NCBI RefSeq assembly: GCF_019343195.1
Contig: NZ_RPHB01000004.1
Coordinates: 372,001 to 436,000, forward strand
Direction of reading: 5' to 3'
Source: Arthrospiribacter ruber
GTDB taxonomy: Bacteria > Bacteroidota > Bacteroidia > Cytophagales > Cyclobacteriaceae
DNA: 64,000 nt
A program made the position numbers and the translations under genes. Below, piece after piece: positions 55,568-64,000 of this stretch (positions are counted from its first letter, which is position 1; the number at the start of each line of letters is the position of its first letter). Under the pieces are notes generated by a model, which worked only from the letters and a program-made list of their open reading frames with translations, was not told where the DNA came from and made no database searches.

Positions 55568-57520
55568 TTATTTCTGTTTCAAAGATGATTCAATAATGCT
55601 TTTGAAATAACTTACGAACTCTTCTACAGAAAGACTTCCTTTGTCGCCTTCCCCGTGCTTTCTCACTGATACTTTTGCTTCAGCCTGTTCTTTTTCGCCT
55701 ACAATTAGCATGAAAGGAATCTTTTTGACTTCCGCATCCCGGATTTTTCTCCCTATTTTCTCATCTCTGTTGTCAATGGCGCCTACAATGTCATGCTCTT
55801 CAAGGCTAATTCGGATTTGCTCTGCATATTCGATGAATTTTTCCGAAATAGGCAAAATTGTGATCTGCTCCGGAGACAACCACAGAGGAAAATTACCTGC
55901 ACAATGCTCAATAAGGACTGCAACGAAGCGCTCCAATGAACCAAATGGCGCCCTATGGATCATCACAGGCCTGTGCTTTTGGTTGTCAGAACCTATATAT
56001 TCCAACTGAAATCTCTCCGGAAGGTTATAATCTACCTGAATAGTTCCTAATTGCCATTTTCTACCAAGGGCATCTTTTACCATAAAGTCCAACTTTGGCC
56101 CATAAAATGCTGCCTCTCCAAGTTCGGTTACAGTTTTCAGCCCTTTTTCAGCGGCTGCTTCAATTATAGCCGACTCTGCTTTTTCCCAAGCTTCATCAGA
56201 ACCTATGTATTTATCTTTGTTGTCAGGGTCTCTCAAAGAAACCTGTGCTGTAAAATTCTCAAAACCTAAGGCCTGGAAAACATATAGAACCAAATCTATT
56301 ACTTTGATAAACTCTTCTTTGACTTGGTCTGGACGGCAAAATATATGTGCATCATCCTGGGTAAAACCTCTTACTCGTGTTAAGCCGTGTAATTCTCCAC
56401 TTTGTTCGTACCTATATACGGTCCCAAATTCTGCATACCGAATCGGAAGATCTTTGTATGATCGTGGTTTGTGTTTGTATATTTCGCAATGATGAGGGCA
56501 ATTCATCGGTTTGAGCAAAAACTCTTCCCCTTCATTAGGCGTGGCTATTGGCTGGAAAGAATCTTTCCCATACTTCTCGTAATGTCCTGATGTTTCATAA
56601 AGAGCTTTGTGGCCAATATGCGGTGTAACTACCTGCTGATATCCGGATTTGTCCTGTGCCCTTTTCATAAAGTTCACCAGTCTTTCCCTTAACAAAGTAC
56701 CTTTGGGCAACCATAGAGGTAAGCCCATCCCTACTTTCTCTGAAAATGTAAAAAGCTCCAACTCCCGGCCAAGTTTTCTATGGTCACGTTTTTTGGCTTC
56801 TTCCAGCATGTGTAGGTACTCCTGCAGCTCTTTAGCTTTCGGGAAAGTAATGCCATAAATCCTGGTGAGCATTTTGTTTTTTTCGTCCCCTCTCCAGTAA
56901 GCCCCTGCTATATTCAACAACTTAGCTGCTTTGATAAATCCCGTATTGGGAATGTGAGGTCCACGGCAGAGGTCCACAAAATTACCCTGCTCATAAAAAG
57001 TAATCGAACCATCTTCCAGACCCTCCAAAAGGTCCAACTTGTATTCGTCCCCTTTTTCACTGAAATAGGCAACCGCATCTTTCTTTGAAATATCTTTTCG
57101 GATATATTCGTTTTTTTGTCTGGCCAGCTCAAGCATTTTGGCTTCTATCTTTTCAAGCTCAGCACCATCCAATGACTTGTCACCAAAGTCCACATCATAG
57201 TAAAACCCGTTTTCTATAGGTGGTCCTATTCCAAGCTTGACTCCAGGGTAAAGCGCCTCTAAGGCTTCTGCCATCAAGTGCGCAGAGGAATGCCAAAAGG
57301 TGTTTTTCCCCTCGTTATCATTCCAGGTCAACAATTGTACAGATGAATCCTGATTGATGGGACGGGTGGCGTCCCAAACTTCTCCGTTTACTTTTGCTGC
57401 AAGTACGTTTCTGGCCAAACCCTCGCTGATACTAAGTGCAATCTGTAGCCCGGAAACTCCTTTTTCGTACTCCCTGACCGATCCATCCGGCAGGGTAATT
57501 TTGATTTGTTGGTTAGACAT
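55568..57520 (-). CDS. thrS: Threonyl-tRNA synthetase
   Basis: A 650-residue class II synthetase. Domains in order: TGS (1-62), editing domain (about 65-230, with [11 protein letters not shown]), catalytic core (about 245-535, with [40 protein letters not shown] and the zinc ligands Cys and His) and anticodon-binding domain (about 545-645). It charges tRNA-Thr, one of which is encoded at 41348. It is first in the thrS-infC-rpmI-rplT operon. Confidence 0.97.
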   Translation of the reverse strand: MSNQQIKITLPDGSVREYEKGVSGLQIALSISEGLARNVLAAKVNGEVWDATRPINQDSSVQLLTWNDNEGKNTFWHSSAHLMAEALEALYPGVKLGIGPPIENGFYYDVDFGDKSLDGAELEKIEAKMLELARQKNEYIRKDISKKDAVAYFSEKGDEYKLDLLEGLEDGSITFYEQGNFVDLCRGPHIPNTGFIKAAKLLNIAGAYWRGDEKNKMLTRIYGITFPKAKELQEYLHMLEEAKKRDHRKLGRELELFTFSEKVGMGLPLWLPKGTLLRERLVNFMKRAQDKSGYQQVVTPHIGHKALYETSGHYEKYGKDSFQPIATPNEGEEFLLKPMNCPHHCEIYKHKPRSYKDLPIRYAEFGTVYRYEQSGELHGLTRVRGFTQDDAHIFCRPDQVKEEFIKVIDLVLYVFQALGFENFTAQVSLRDPDNKDKYIGSDEAWEKAESAIIEAAAEKGLKTVTELGEAAFYGPKLDFMVKDALGRKWQLGTIQVDYNLPERFQLEYIGSDNQKHRPVMIHRAPFGSLERFVAVLIEHCAGNFPLWLSPEQITILPISEKFIEYAEQIRISLEEHDIVGAIDNRDEKIGRKIRDAEVKKIPFMLIVGEKEQAEAKVSVRKHGEGDKGSLSVEEFVSYFKSIIESSLKQK

Positions 57521-57692
57521 TTAAAGAATTGTGTAAATGAAACATGGCATCTTTACAAACAGATGCATTTATTTTAGCTGCAAATATGCAAATTGATTGT
57601 GGCTTTATAAAAGGATATAGAAATAAGCTTAGTTTATTTTTTCATGTGCTTGTACATATATTTGCTGTTGTAATCATTCAAAAAAGGTATTA

Positions 57693-58892
57693 ATGGATTT
57701 TCAGGTAATCATCATTGGTGGGGGAATAGTTGGGCTGGCTACGGGTTTAAAGATCAAACAACGAAACCCGAATATCAAAGTAGCCATTCTGGAAAAAGAA
57801 GCGGAAGTAGCCAAACATCAGACAGGTAACAATAGTGGTGTAATCCATTCCGGTTTGTATTATAAGCCTGGTTCCCTAAAAGCTAAAAACTGTATAGAAG
57901 GCTACCATGAACTGGTTAGGTTTTGTGAAGAAGAAAATATCCCGTTTGAACTCACCGGAAAAGTTGTCGTCGCTACCAGAAAAGAACAGATTCCACTTCT
58001 CAATTCATTGCTTGAAAGAGGCTTACAAAATGGATTAAAGGGCACCCGCTCCATCACCTTGGATGAGTTGAAGCATTTCGAACCTTATTGCGCCGGAGTA
58101 GCGGCCATCCATGTCCCGCAGACCGGAATAGTTGACTACAAACTAGTGACTGAAAAATACGCTGAGAAATTTCAAATGCTCGGCGGACAGGTTTTTCTCG
58201 GTCATGAGGTCATTAAAGTCGAAACCCAAAACACAGCATCAATCATTCATACCGGCAAGGGAAGTTTTTCAACAAACCTTCTAATCAATTGTGCTGGGCT
58301 TTATTCTGATAAAGTGGCGAAAATGTCCTCCAAAGAAGCTCTTGATGTAAAAATTATTCCTTTCAGAGGTGAATATTATAAGATCAAAAAGGAAAGAGAA
58401 TATCTGGTCAAAAACCTAATCTATCCGGTTCCTGATCCCAACTTCCCATTTTTAGGTGTACATTTTACCAGAATGATGAAAGGGGGCATTGAGGCTGGTC
58501 CTAATGCTGTATTGGCATTTAAAAGAGAGGGATATAAAAAGTCCCAGGTCAACTTTTCAGAGTTGGCCGAAACCCTGAGCTGGCCAGGATTTCAAAAAGT
58601 AGCCTCCAAGTACTGGAAAACCGGAATGGGTGAACTTTTCAGGTCTTTCTCCAAGAAAGCATTTACCGATGCACTAAAAGAACTTATCCCTGACATTCAG
58701 GAAAGTGATCTTATAGAAGGTGGAGCAGGTGTACGGGCTCAGGCTTGTGACAGGACCGGTGGCCTACTGGATGATTTCTGCATCCGTGAAGATCAAAATG
58801 CCATTCATGTCCTTAATGCCCCCTCTCCTGCCGCAACAAGTTCCCTGTCAATAGGTGGAACCGTATGTGAGTGGGCGCTGAAGAGGTTTTGA
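57693..58892 (+). CDS. lhgO: L-2-hydroxyglutarate oxidase
   Basis: A 399-residue FAD-dependent oxidoreductase of the DAO family. GGGIVGLATGLKI (9-21) binds FAD, followed by the LhgO hallmark HQTGNNSGVIHSGLYYKPGS. PQTGIVDYKLVTEKYA and GAGVRAQACDRTGGLLDDF are further family motifs. It oxidises L-2-hydroxyglutarate to 2-oxoglutarate, passing electrons to the membrane quinone pool or oxygen. Length matches E. coli LhgO (422) less a short tail. It is divergent from thrS. Confidence 0.93.
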   Translation: MDFQVIIIGGGIVGLATGLKIKQRNPNIKVAILEKEAEVAKHQTGNNSGVIHSGLYYKPGSLKAKNCIEGYHELVRFCEEENIPFELTGKVVVATRKEQIPLLNSLLERGLQNGLKGTRSITLDELKHFEPYCAGVAAIHVPQTGIVDYKLVTEKYAEKFQMLGGQVFLGHEVIKVETQNTASIIHTGKGSFSTNLLINCAGLYSDKVAKMSSKEALDVKIIPFRGEYYKIKKEREYLVKNLIYPVPDPNFPFLGVHFTRMMKGGIEAGPNAVLAFKREGYKKSQVNFSELAETLSWPGFQKVASKYWKTGMGELFRSFSKKAFTDALKELIPDIQESDLIEGGAGVRAQACDRTGGLLDDFCIREDQNAIHVLNAPSPAATSSLSIGGTVCEWALKRF

Positions 58893-59275
58893 GGGAGAGA
58901 TTTAGAGGCGAGAAATTAGAAACAAAGCAGTTCTGGAGTTAGATCAAAACCTGGTAATTCGTAAACGATACGAAGACATAAGACGCTAGACAAAAGATGG
59001 GTATGAGCGTGGACAAAGCACCGTAAATCGTCCCTCGTAAATCATAAATATTGAAGAAGAGAGGTTTATTTATCATATTCTTGACCTGATTCTCAAATTT
59101 AGCCTCAATTGTTTGATTTAGGCAAAAATTGATTTGATTGAGATTATAATCTATCTTTCAATTCTTCTAGTTTTGCACATAGGTAATTGAATACCTTCTG
59201 CTTCTAATCCACCCTTTACCCATGCTTTCATCATTACCTGTAGAATATAAGTTTGCTAAAATTGCTTTTCCAAAC
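58893..59275. other. Intergenic region with purine-rich low-complexity sequence
   Basis: From 58890 to about 59000 the sequence is purine-rich with loosely repeated AGAGA/AGAAACAAA/AGACGCTAGAC words, complementary in style to the repeat at 61607-61735. No promoter or hairpin of note was found in the rest. Confidence 0.5.
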
Positions 59276-60064
59276 ATGAGATTTTGTTTGAAAATGACAG
59301 TTCTGGCGATGATTTTAATATTGACATCCCTTAATTCTGGACATTGTCAAGATGAAGTGTCTGGCAATTTGACCCATTTCAGAGGTAACATCAGTATCAC
59401 TAACAATGGTCTATCTCTGATACCTGCATTTTCACTCAATAGGCCTGCAGCCATTTTTGAGCTATCAGTCGGTGGTGAGAGACTAAGCTTTGATCCAGAA
59501 ATGAGATTTGCATTGGATGGACAGCCCTGGTCTTTTATACTATGGTGGAGATACAAACTCATCAAATCGGATAAATTCAAACTTCACGTCGGTGCCCATC
59601 CTGCCTATATTTTTGAAAATATTATGGTGGAAGATGATAATGGCAATATGGTGGAGACCATGAAAACTAACCGCTTTTTCGCCGGAGAAATCTCTCCTAG
59701 CTATAATTTCACCGAAAACAATAAAGTAACCTTCCTTTACCTACAGGGTAGAAGCTTGGGAAGTGGCCCGCTTGCCATCAATCAGTTTGTTGCTCTCGGT
59801 ACTTCCCATACGAATCTTAGCATCACAAAAAAGTTTTTTCTAAATGCCAAGCCACAGTTGTTTTACCTCAAGATGAATGAAAAAGACGGGTATTTTGCCA
59901 GTGGTTCTTTTTTGATCGGAAAAAAAGATTTCCCCATATCGCTAGGTTCAATTATCAGCAAAAAAATCATTTCGGAAATAGAAGTTGATAATTGGATCTG
60001 GAATATCAGCTTAGTGTATTCATTTAACAATGAGTTTGTCAAAAGGTCAAATCCAATCCTTTAA
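59276..60064 (+). CDS. Putative outer-membrane protein, function unknown
   Basis: Start ATG 59276 gives 262 residues with a clean signal peptide (MRFCLKMTVLAMILILTSLN, then SGHCQ); an ATG at 59222 would add 18 residues. The mature protein is rich in alternating strands (AIFELSVGGERLSFDPEMRF, PWSFILWWRYKLIKSDKFKL, WIWNISLVYSF), which suggests a small beta-barrel. It lacks a C-terminal Phe. No family is recognised, and there is no operon partner. Confidence 0.72.
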   Translation: MRFCLKMTVLAMILILTSLNSGHCQDEVSGNLTHFRGNISITNNGLSLIPAFSLNRPAAIFELSVGGERLSFDPEMRFALDGQPWSFILWWRYKLIKSDKFKLHVGAHPAYIFENIMVEDDNGNMVETMKTNRFFAGEISPSYNFTENNKVTFLYLQGRSLGSGPLAINQFVALGTSHTNLSITKKFFLNAKPQLFYLKMNEKDGYFASGSFLIGKKDFPISLGSIISKKIISEIEVDNWIWNISLVYSFNNEFVKRSNPIL

Positions 60065-60096
60065 ATATATTCTTGTGATTTAAGTGGGTTTTGAAA

Positions 60097-60552
60097 TAAG
60101 CTAGAAATACAGTTGAACCTCCCATATACCAGGTCACTTACCCTGTCGCTTTGGACAAGGACAATAACCTGTCCGGTTTCCATGTGAATGCAGGTGGATT
60201 GGTAGAGCCTCCTTTGTATGCGGACCGCTTCCCTGCGGGTGCCATAGAAAACTATCTGGCAGAAGAATGGATTGTCGCTTCTAATATCACCGTAGGATCA
60301 TTCAGGGCACCCAGGTCCAATTTTATCGCAGTCGCGGAGGAATCCTTTTTGGATGAAATTGCTGAGGCTATTGGAAAAGACCTCATTGATTTCAGATTGG
60401 AAATGCTTAAAAGGGCTAAAGAGAACCCTGTTGGCAAAAACAATGATTATGATCCTGAACGATATGCAGGAGTATTGAAGTTAGTAAGAGAAAAAGCCAT
60501 TTGGAAAGGAATTGGAATCAGAAATTACCTGGATGTAATTTTAGAGGTCTAG
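60097..60552 (+). pseudogene. Fragment of IorB-type xanthine dehydrogenase family subunit
   Basis: The frame opens after a TAA at 60094-60096 without a start codon near homologous sequence and ends at TAG 60550-60552, about 150 codons. It reads GGLVEPPLYADRFPAGAIEN, GSFRAPRSNFIAVAEESFLD and GKNNDYDPERYAGVLKLVRE, clearly the central part of the molybdopterin-binding large subunit of isoquinoline 1-oxidoreductase type (normally over 700 residues). Both the N-terminal and C-terminal parts are missing, and the last residues (NYLDVILEV) do not match the family. It is a dead remnant. Confidence 0.85.
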
Positions 60553-60568
60553 TCAGGCCTCTTTTTTG
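60543..60568 (+). terminator. Terminator after the IorB fragment
   Basis: Stem AGAGGTC / GGCCTCT (one G-T wobble) with a 6-nt loop holding the TAG, followed by six Ts. Confidence 0.72.
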
Positions 60569-60682
60569 ATTATTACAAGTCTGATAAAATATATTTTCCT
60601 CAGAAAACATATCTTCATTTTGATTTTTGTATAAAACATTTTTCATATTTTTTTTATAGAAAAGAAAATGGAAAGATTAATT

Positions 60683-60948
60683 AGGGCTTGCTGAAAAAGT
60701 CTCAGGTATGCCAGATTCAAAGCGGGCGAATGAAGATGTATGCTTATACTTCAAGTGAGCCCAATGAAGAAGATGGTATGCCTGAGACTAGCCTTAAAAT
60801 TTCGAATTTTGAAATTTTAAGGAGCATGGAAATCAAGCTATATCATTGAATAAGCGTGCACCTGCTTAAAAAGAAAATACTTGACAAACGGGGTATTCAT
60901 CAAAATTTAAAGCATTTATTCTCCAGTTGGCGTTTTTCAGCACGCCCT
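60683..60948. mobile_element. MITE-like element, copy 2 (266 bp, inverted)
   Basis: The reverse complement of the element at 20451-20716 with scattered substitutions. Terminal repeats AGGGCTTGCTGAAAAA and AGGGCGTGCTGAAAAA, flanking 4-bp direct repeat AATT (60679-60682 and 60949-60952). The central perfect 12-bp stem is at 60792-60803 with 60811-60822. No transposase ORF. Confidence 0.85.
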
Positions 60949-61036
60949 AATTAGGACTTTTGAAAAAACAATTAAAAGCTTTAATCGAAGTTTCAAACGC
61001 TACTTAATTGATCAGGTAGATTGGAGTCTGAGGTTG

Positions 61037-61155
61037 CAACAAAGCAGCTAATTATATTCGACCTCAACAGGATCGAACCCTGTCCTAGACGCATTTTTAT
61101 GCTATAAACATTTGATCCCGTTGGGATCACCAAGAATCCAGAATCAGCTTTGTTG
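61037..61155. repeat. 119-bp structured element with 9-bp inverted ends
   Basis: CAACAAAGC (61037-61045) and GCTTTGTTG (61147-61155) bound the element. Inside are a hairpin GATCCC-GTT-GGGATC (61114-61128) and a 5-bp stem with 7-nt loop (61067-61083) that on the minus strand reads ACAGG-GTTCGAT-CCTGT, like a tRNA T-arm. It could be a small mobile palindrome or an RNA gene relic; only one copy is in the window. Confidence 0.5.
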
Positions 61156-61409
61156 AAAAAATTAACGGTTAAAAATAAAAAGCCCCGACTGCTAAGAGGT
61201 CATAAATATATAACATGCTTTCTCATACGATAGAGCGTTCAATTCCACCAATGTCATACCATCAAAAAAATCCAACTCTATGGTTATTTTACTTTTAAAC
61301 CTGCATTTATCCCTAAAAATGAAACACTTGACTCAAAAATAGGGTTATTTATTTTGTTTAAAGGCATTCGTTTAAAGTTCCGGCATTTTCCAAAAGACAT
61401 TTAAAAATA

Positions 61410-61508
61410 TCATCACTTCAAATGTGATAAAGACATCAATTTTTAAACAAAAATTGATTGGGTAATAATTATCAAAAAGCGATAGTCTTGTGGGCTATCG
61501 TTTTTTTA
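61410..61508 (+). ncRNA. Candidate small RNA: three hairpins ending in a terminator
   Basis: Stems ATCAC/GTGAT (61412-61428), ATCAATTTTT/AAAAATTGAT (61435-61458, perfect 10 bp) and CGATAG/CTATCG (61480-61500) followed by seven Ts. No gene lies upstream on this strand to own the terminator. No consensus promoter was found, so this is a candidate only. Confidence 0.3.
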
Positions 61509-61606
61509 TTCATCTCATTGTACTTTTCATAAGCGCATTTCCACATCAAACCTTCTTGCCTTTCCAATCCTTGGAATAGGCTTTGAACCTTCAATTTTAT
61601 ATCTTT

Positions 61607-61676
61607 TCTCTTGTTTCTAGTCTCTTGTTTCTTGTCTCTTGTTTCTTGTCTCTTGTTTCTTGTCTCTTGTTTCTCG
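61607..61676 (+). repeat. 14-bp tandem repeat, five units
   Basis: TCTCTTGTTTCTTG is repeated five times without indels, with one- or two-base changes in the first and last units, then fades into a related pyrimidine-rich stretch to about 61735. It abuts the 3' end of the YheT-family gene. Confidence 0.85.
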
Positions 61677-61716
61677 ATTCTCGCATCTTAACCTCTCATT
61701 TCTCATATCTAACGTC

Positions 61717-62682
61717 TTACATCTCTCTAAAAAACTCCAAAAACCTTAATTCTGCCCAAGAGTACTCCTGGCCTTTTAAAAGAAACCCTGTATGCCCTCC
61801 CCTTTTGGGCATTTCCAAGTAAAGATTAGATTTTCTTTTGGCAAGATCTACAGGGAAACACCTGCCTTTCAGAAGTGGGTCATTCAGTGCATTGATGATC
61901 AAAGTGGGAACTTCAATCTTTTCCATCCAATTGTCGGCACTTACAGACCGGTAAAAATCATCCGCATCCTTAAATCCATGCACCTTGGCGGTAAAGTAGG
62001 TGTCGAAAGTGTCGAAGTCTTTGACCTTGCTGAGTAATTCCAAATCTACCAAACCGGGATATTGACTTCCTTTCAATAACATTTTTGCCTTCAGCTTTCC
62101 CAAAAACCTCTTTTTGTAAAATGAATTCCGCTTTTCTCTCAGTGTGGCTGCCGAATCGGGAAGGTTACATGGAGTGGAATAAACCGCCGCCTTTTTGATC
62201 TTGGAATGAATGGAGGATCCATTTTCACCTAAATACTTGAGGGTCTGTGCACCACCCATAGAAATACCCGTAAGGTAAAATTCCGAATACGCTGTTCCCT
62301 TATCCGCATGCTCTATGACAGTTTTGAGGTCATACGAAGCGCCATGATGGTACAGGAGTTTCCCTTTGTTCATTTCTCCACTACAAGACCTGTTGTTCCA
62401 GGCCAAGGCATCAAAACCATTTTCATTGAAGAGCTTGACCAAGCCTTTGGCGTAATGTCTGTCAGAACTGCCTTCCAATCCGTGGGAGATAATAAGCAGC
62501 TTGTCAGCACCCACCTTGGACCAGTCTAGATCCAAAAAATCTCCATCCGGAGTATCAATCCTCTCCCTTTGGTATTGTACTCCCTCGATTTTCCTGAAAA
62601 TACTGGGAATGATGGTTTCCACATGTCCGTTGAACAGGTAAAATGGAGGATGAATGTAAGTTGATTCCTGAATTATAGGCAT
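61717..62682 (-). CDS. YheT family alpha/beta hydrolase
   Basis: A 321-residue hydrolase of the YheT/ABHD1-3 group. NGHVETIIPSIFR near the N-terminus is typical, followed by IISHGLEGSSDRHYAKGL, the nucleophile elbow GISMGG (Ser about 135), an Asp in INALNDPLL and the His in KRGGHTGFL. All triad members are present. The physiological substrate is unknown; relatives act on acyl esters or phospholipids. It is divergent from the M20 amidohydrolase gene. Confidence 0.9.
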   Translation of the reverse strand: MPIIQESTYIHPPFYLFNGHVETIIPSIFRKIEGVQYQRERIDTPDGDFLDLDWSKVGADKLLIISHGLEGSSDRHYAKGLVKLFNENGFDALAWNNRSCSGEMNKGKLLYHHGASYDLKTVIEHADKGTAYSEFYLTGISMGGAQTLKYLGENGSSIHSKIKKAAVYSTPCNLPDSAATLREKRNSFYKKRFLGKLKAKMLLKGSQYPGLVDLELLSKVKDFDTFDTYFTAKVHGFKDADDFYRSVSADNWMEKIEVPTLIINALNDPLLKGRCFPVDLAKRKSNLYLEMPKRGGHTGFLLKGQEYSWAELRFLEFFREM

Positions 62683-62773
62683 AAAAATGGCTTTTGATAC
62701 AATTGAATTATTATCTCTAACCCAAAAGAGGGAATAATTTGTTTTATTTGAAAAAGATAACCCGATTCAGTTT

Positions 62774-64000
62774 ATGAAAAAATCAAAATACACTTTCCTC
62801 ATCCTACTGTTTTCAATTGCATTTTCAGGTTTTGTCCAAGCCCAGCAATTGGATGCTTCCATTGACAAGATGTACCCGGAATTGGATGCGCTTTATAAGG
62901 AGCTCCACCAAAACCCTGAGCTTTCTTTGCAGGAAAAAGAAACATCAGCCAGGATTGCTGAGGAATTGAGAAAGCTGGGCTATGAAGTCACAGAAGGAAT
63001 CGGCGGATACGGAGTTGTGGGAGTAATGAAAAATGGTCCCGGTCCGGTCCTATTGATACGCGCTGATATGGATGCGCTGCCCATGGAGGAAAAAACAGGC
63101 TTGCCCTATGCTTCGACCAAAAAAGGAGTGACCAATGATGGAAAGGAAACTTTCATTGCCCATTCATGCGGTCATGATATCCACATGACTGTTTTTATTG
63201 GGACTGCTAAGTTGATGAAAGAATTCAAAGACTCATGGAGAGGAACCCTCTTGATGGTGGGCCAACCTTCTGAGGAAAATGGAATGGGTGCCTGGAACAT
63301 GCTCAATGATGGTTTGTATGAAAAATTCCCGCATCCTGATTATGCCATAGCCTTACATGATGATCCATTTTTACCAGCAGGAACGGTGGGTTACAAGAGT
63401 GGTGCATTAATGGCTGGAGTAGATATGATGAATGTGACAGTCTATGGAGAAGGTGCTCATGGAGCTGCGCCGCATAAGGGAATTGATCCAATTGTATTAA
63501 GTGCCCAAATGATCCAAGCCTATCAGAGCATTGTAAGCAGAAGAATAGCCCCTACAGATCCTGCTGTAGTGACTGTGGGTTCAATCCGTGGTGGATCTGT
63601 GCATAACATCATTCCTGATGAAGTCACCATGCAACTGACATTGAGGTCATATTCACCTGAAGTAAGGGAAGAAATGATCAGCAGTATCAAAAGGATAAGT
63701 GAAAACTATGCAAAAGCGGCTGGCTTATCGGAATCCAAAATGCCCGAATATTGGATCAGGGAGCCACATACCCCTGCTTTGGTTAATGACGAGGCACTAA
63801 CCGAAAGGATGGTGGAAGTTTTCAGAGCCAATCTAGGAGAAGAAAATGTAAAAGAAGTAGAGGCACAGATGATAGGAGAAGATTTCAGTAGATTTGGATT
63901 ACAGGCAAGGAATATCCCCATTAGTATGTTTTACCTAGGTGCCACTGATCCTGATTTTCTTGAAAAGGCCCAAGCGGAAGGTCTGGAAATCCCGGGACTG
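62774..64000 (+). CDS. M20 family amidohydrolase (3' end outside window)
   Basis: Translated from ATG 62774, the frame stays open to the right edge (409 codons). A signal peptide (about 1-24, ending VQAQ) is followed by an M20D domain: ELHQNPELSLQEKETSARIA, RADMDALPMEEKTGLPYAS, HSCGHDIHMT (metal-binding Cys and His), EGAHGAAPHKGIDPI and SVHNIIPDEV. Such enzymes hydrolyse N-acyl amino acids or hippurate-like amides; the signal peptide places this one in the periplasm. The C-terminal metal ligand lies beyond the window. Confidence 0.93.
   Translation, partial: MKKSKYTFLILLFSIAFSGFVQAQQLDASIDKMYPELDALYKELHQNPELSLQEKETSARIAEELRKLGYEVTEGIGGYGVVGVMKNGPGPVLLIRADMDALPMEEKTGLPYASTKKGVTNDGKETFIAHSCGHDIHMTVFIGTAKLMKEFKDSWRGTLLMVGQPSEENGMGAWNMLNDGLYEKFPHPDYAIALHDDPFLPAGTVGYKSGALMAGVDMMNVTVYGEGAHGAAPHKGIDPIVLSAQMIQAYQSIVSRRIAPTDPAVVTVGSIRGGSVHNIIPDEVTMQLTLRSYSPEVREEMISSIKRISENYAKAAGLSESKMPEYWIREPHTPALVNDEALTERMVEVFRANLGEENVKEVEAQMIGEDFSRFGLQARNIPISMFYLGATDPDFLEKAQAEGLEIPGL

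Noticed and set aside
61160..61400. Short minus-strand peptide (about 27 codons, ending INAGLKVK) as the C-terminus of a lost barrel protein
   Set aside because: Suggestive ending but too short and without upstream coding signal.

Overview
This window looks like a chromosomal segment of a Bacteroidota bacterium, most likely order Cytophagales and probably a Cyclobacteriaceae (Algoriphagus-like) species. The evidence is an Oar-type TonB-dependent receptor, a carotenoid lycopene cyclase, a bacillithiol deacetylase (BshB1), the short primary sigma factor, near-absence of Shine-Dalgarno sites, and promoters of the Bacteroidota type (TTTG, about 19 nt, TAnnTTTG). The best promoter, in front of the tRNA-Thr/tRNA-Asp operon, matches that consensus exactly. 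The family-level placement is inference from gene content. No rRNA, CRISPR array, prophage or plasmid module was seen.

Layout. 1-8 kb: the 5' part of a GH20 hexosaminidase, a Tat-exported Gfo/Idh/MocA oxidoreductase, and a TetR-ABC-HlyD-TolC export operon whose ABC ATPase has lost nearly all catalytic motifs except Walker A. 8-20 kb: a gene remnant, an Oar-like TonB receptor, a Crp/Fnr regulator overlapping an alpha/beta hydrolase, DUF1684 and DUF1080 proteins, a YbiT-like ABC-F ATPase with a degenerate second ATPase site, a sodium:solute symporter overlapping an RlmI-like methyltransferase, and a small four-helix membrane protein. 20-39 kb: a MITE-like element, AsmA, sulfatase, PQQ sugar dehydrogenase, DinB, phosphofructokinase, NYN protein, MnmA, TruC-like synthase, M28 peptidase, BASS transporter, lipoprotein, an overlapping acyltransferase/patatin/metallo-hydrolase operon, AccA and CrtY.

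39.8-41.4 kb is the most unusual part: a minus-strand tRNA-Thr/tRNA-Asp operon that has expanded into an array. It holds two intact tRNA-Asp genes, seven tRNA-Asp-like copies or fragments whose anticodon arm is replaced by a 16-nt palindrome, and a 367-bp tandem repeat carrying a GIY-YIG nuclease gene whose last codons and stop lie inside the tRNA D-arm. At 53.7-54.05 kb a tRNA-Met(CAT) gene is followed by two 98-bp repeats of its 3' half, again with a palindrome (of different sequence) in the anticodon arm, each with its own terminator.

41.5-57.5 kb is housekeeping: DUF349 protein, YqgE, PdxH, BshB1, M23/LysM peptidase, TrxB, RpoD, Pnp, RpsO, an LptF/G-type permease, a START-like protein, and the thrS-infC-rpmI-rplT operon, in which infC has no AUG start. 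57.7-64 kb: L-2-hydroxyglutarate oxidase, a putative outer-membrane protein, an IorB-type molybdoenzyme fragment, a second inverted copy of the 266-bp MITE-like element, structured non-coding sequence, a 14-bp tandem repeat, a YheT-family hydrolase and the 5' part of an M20 amidohydrolase.
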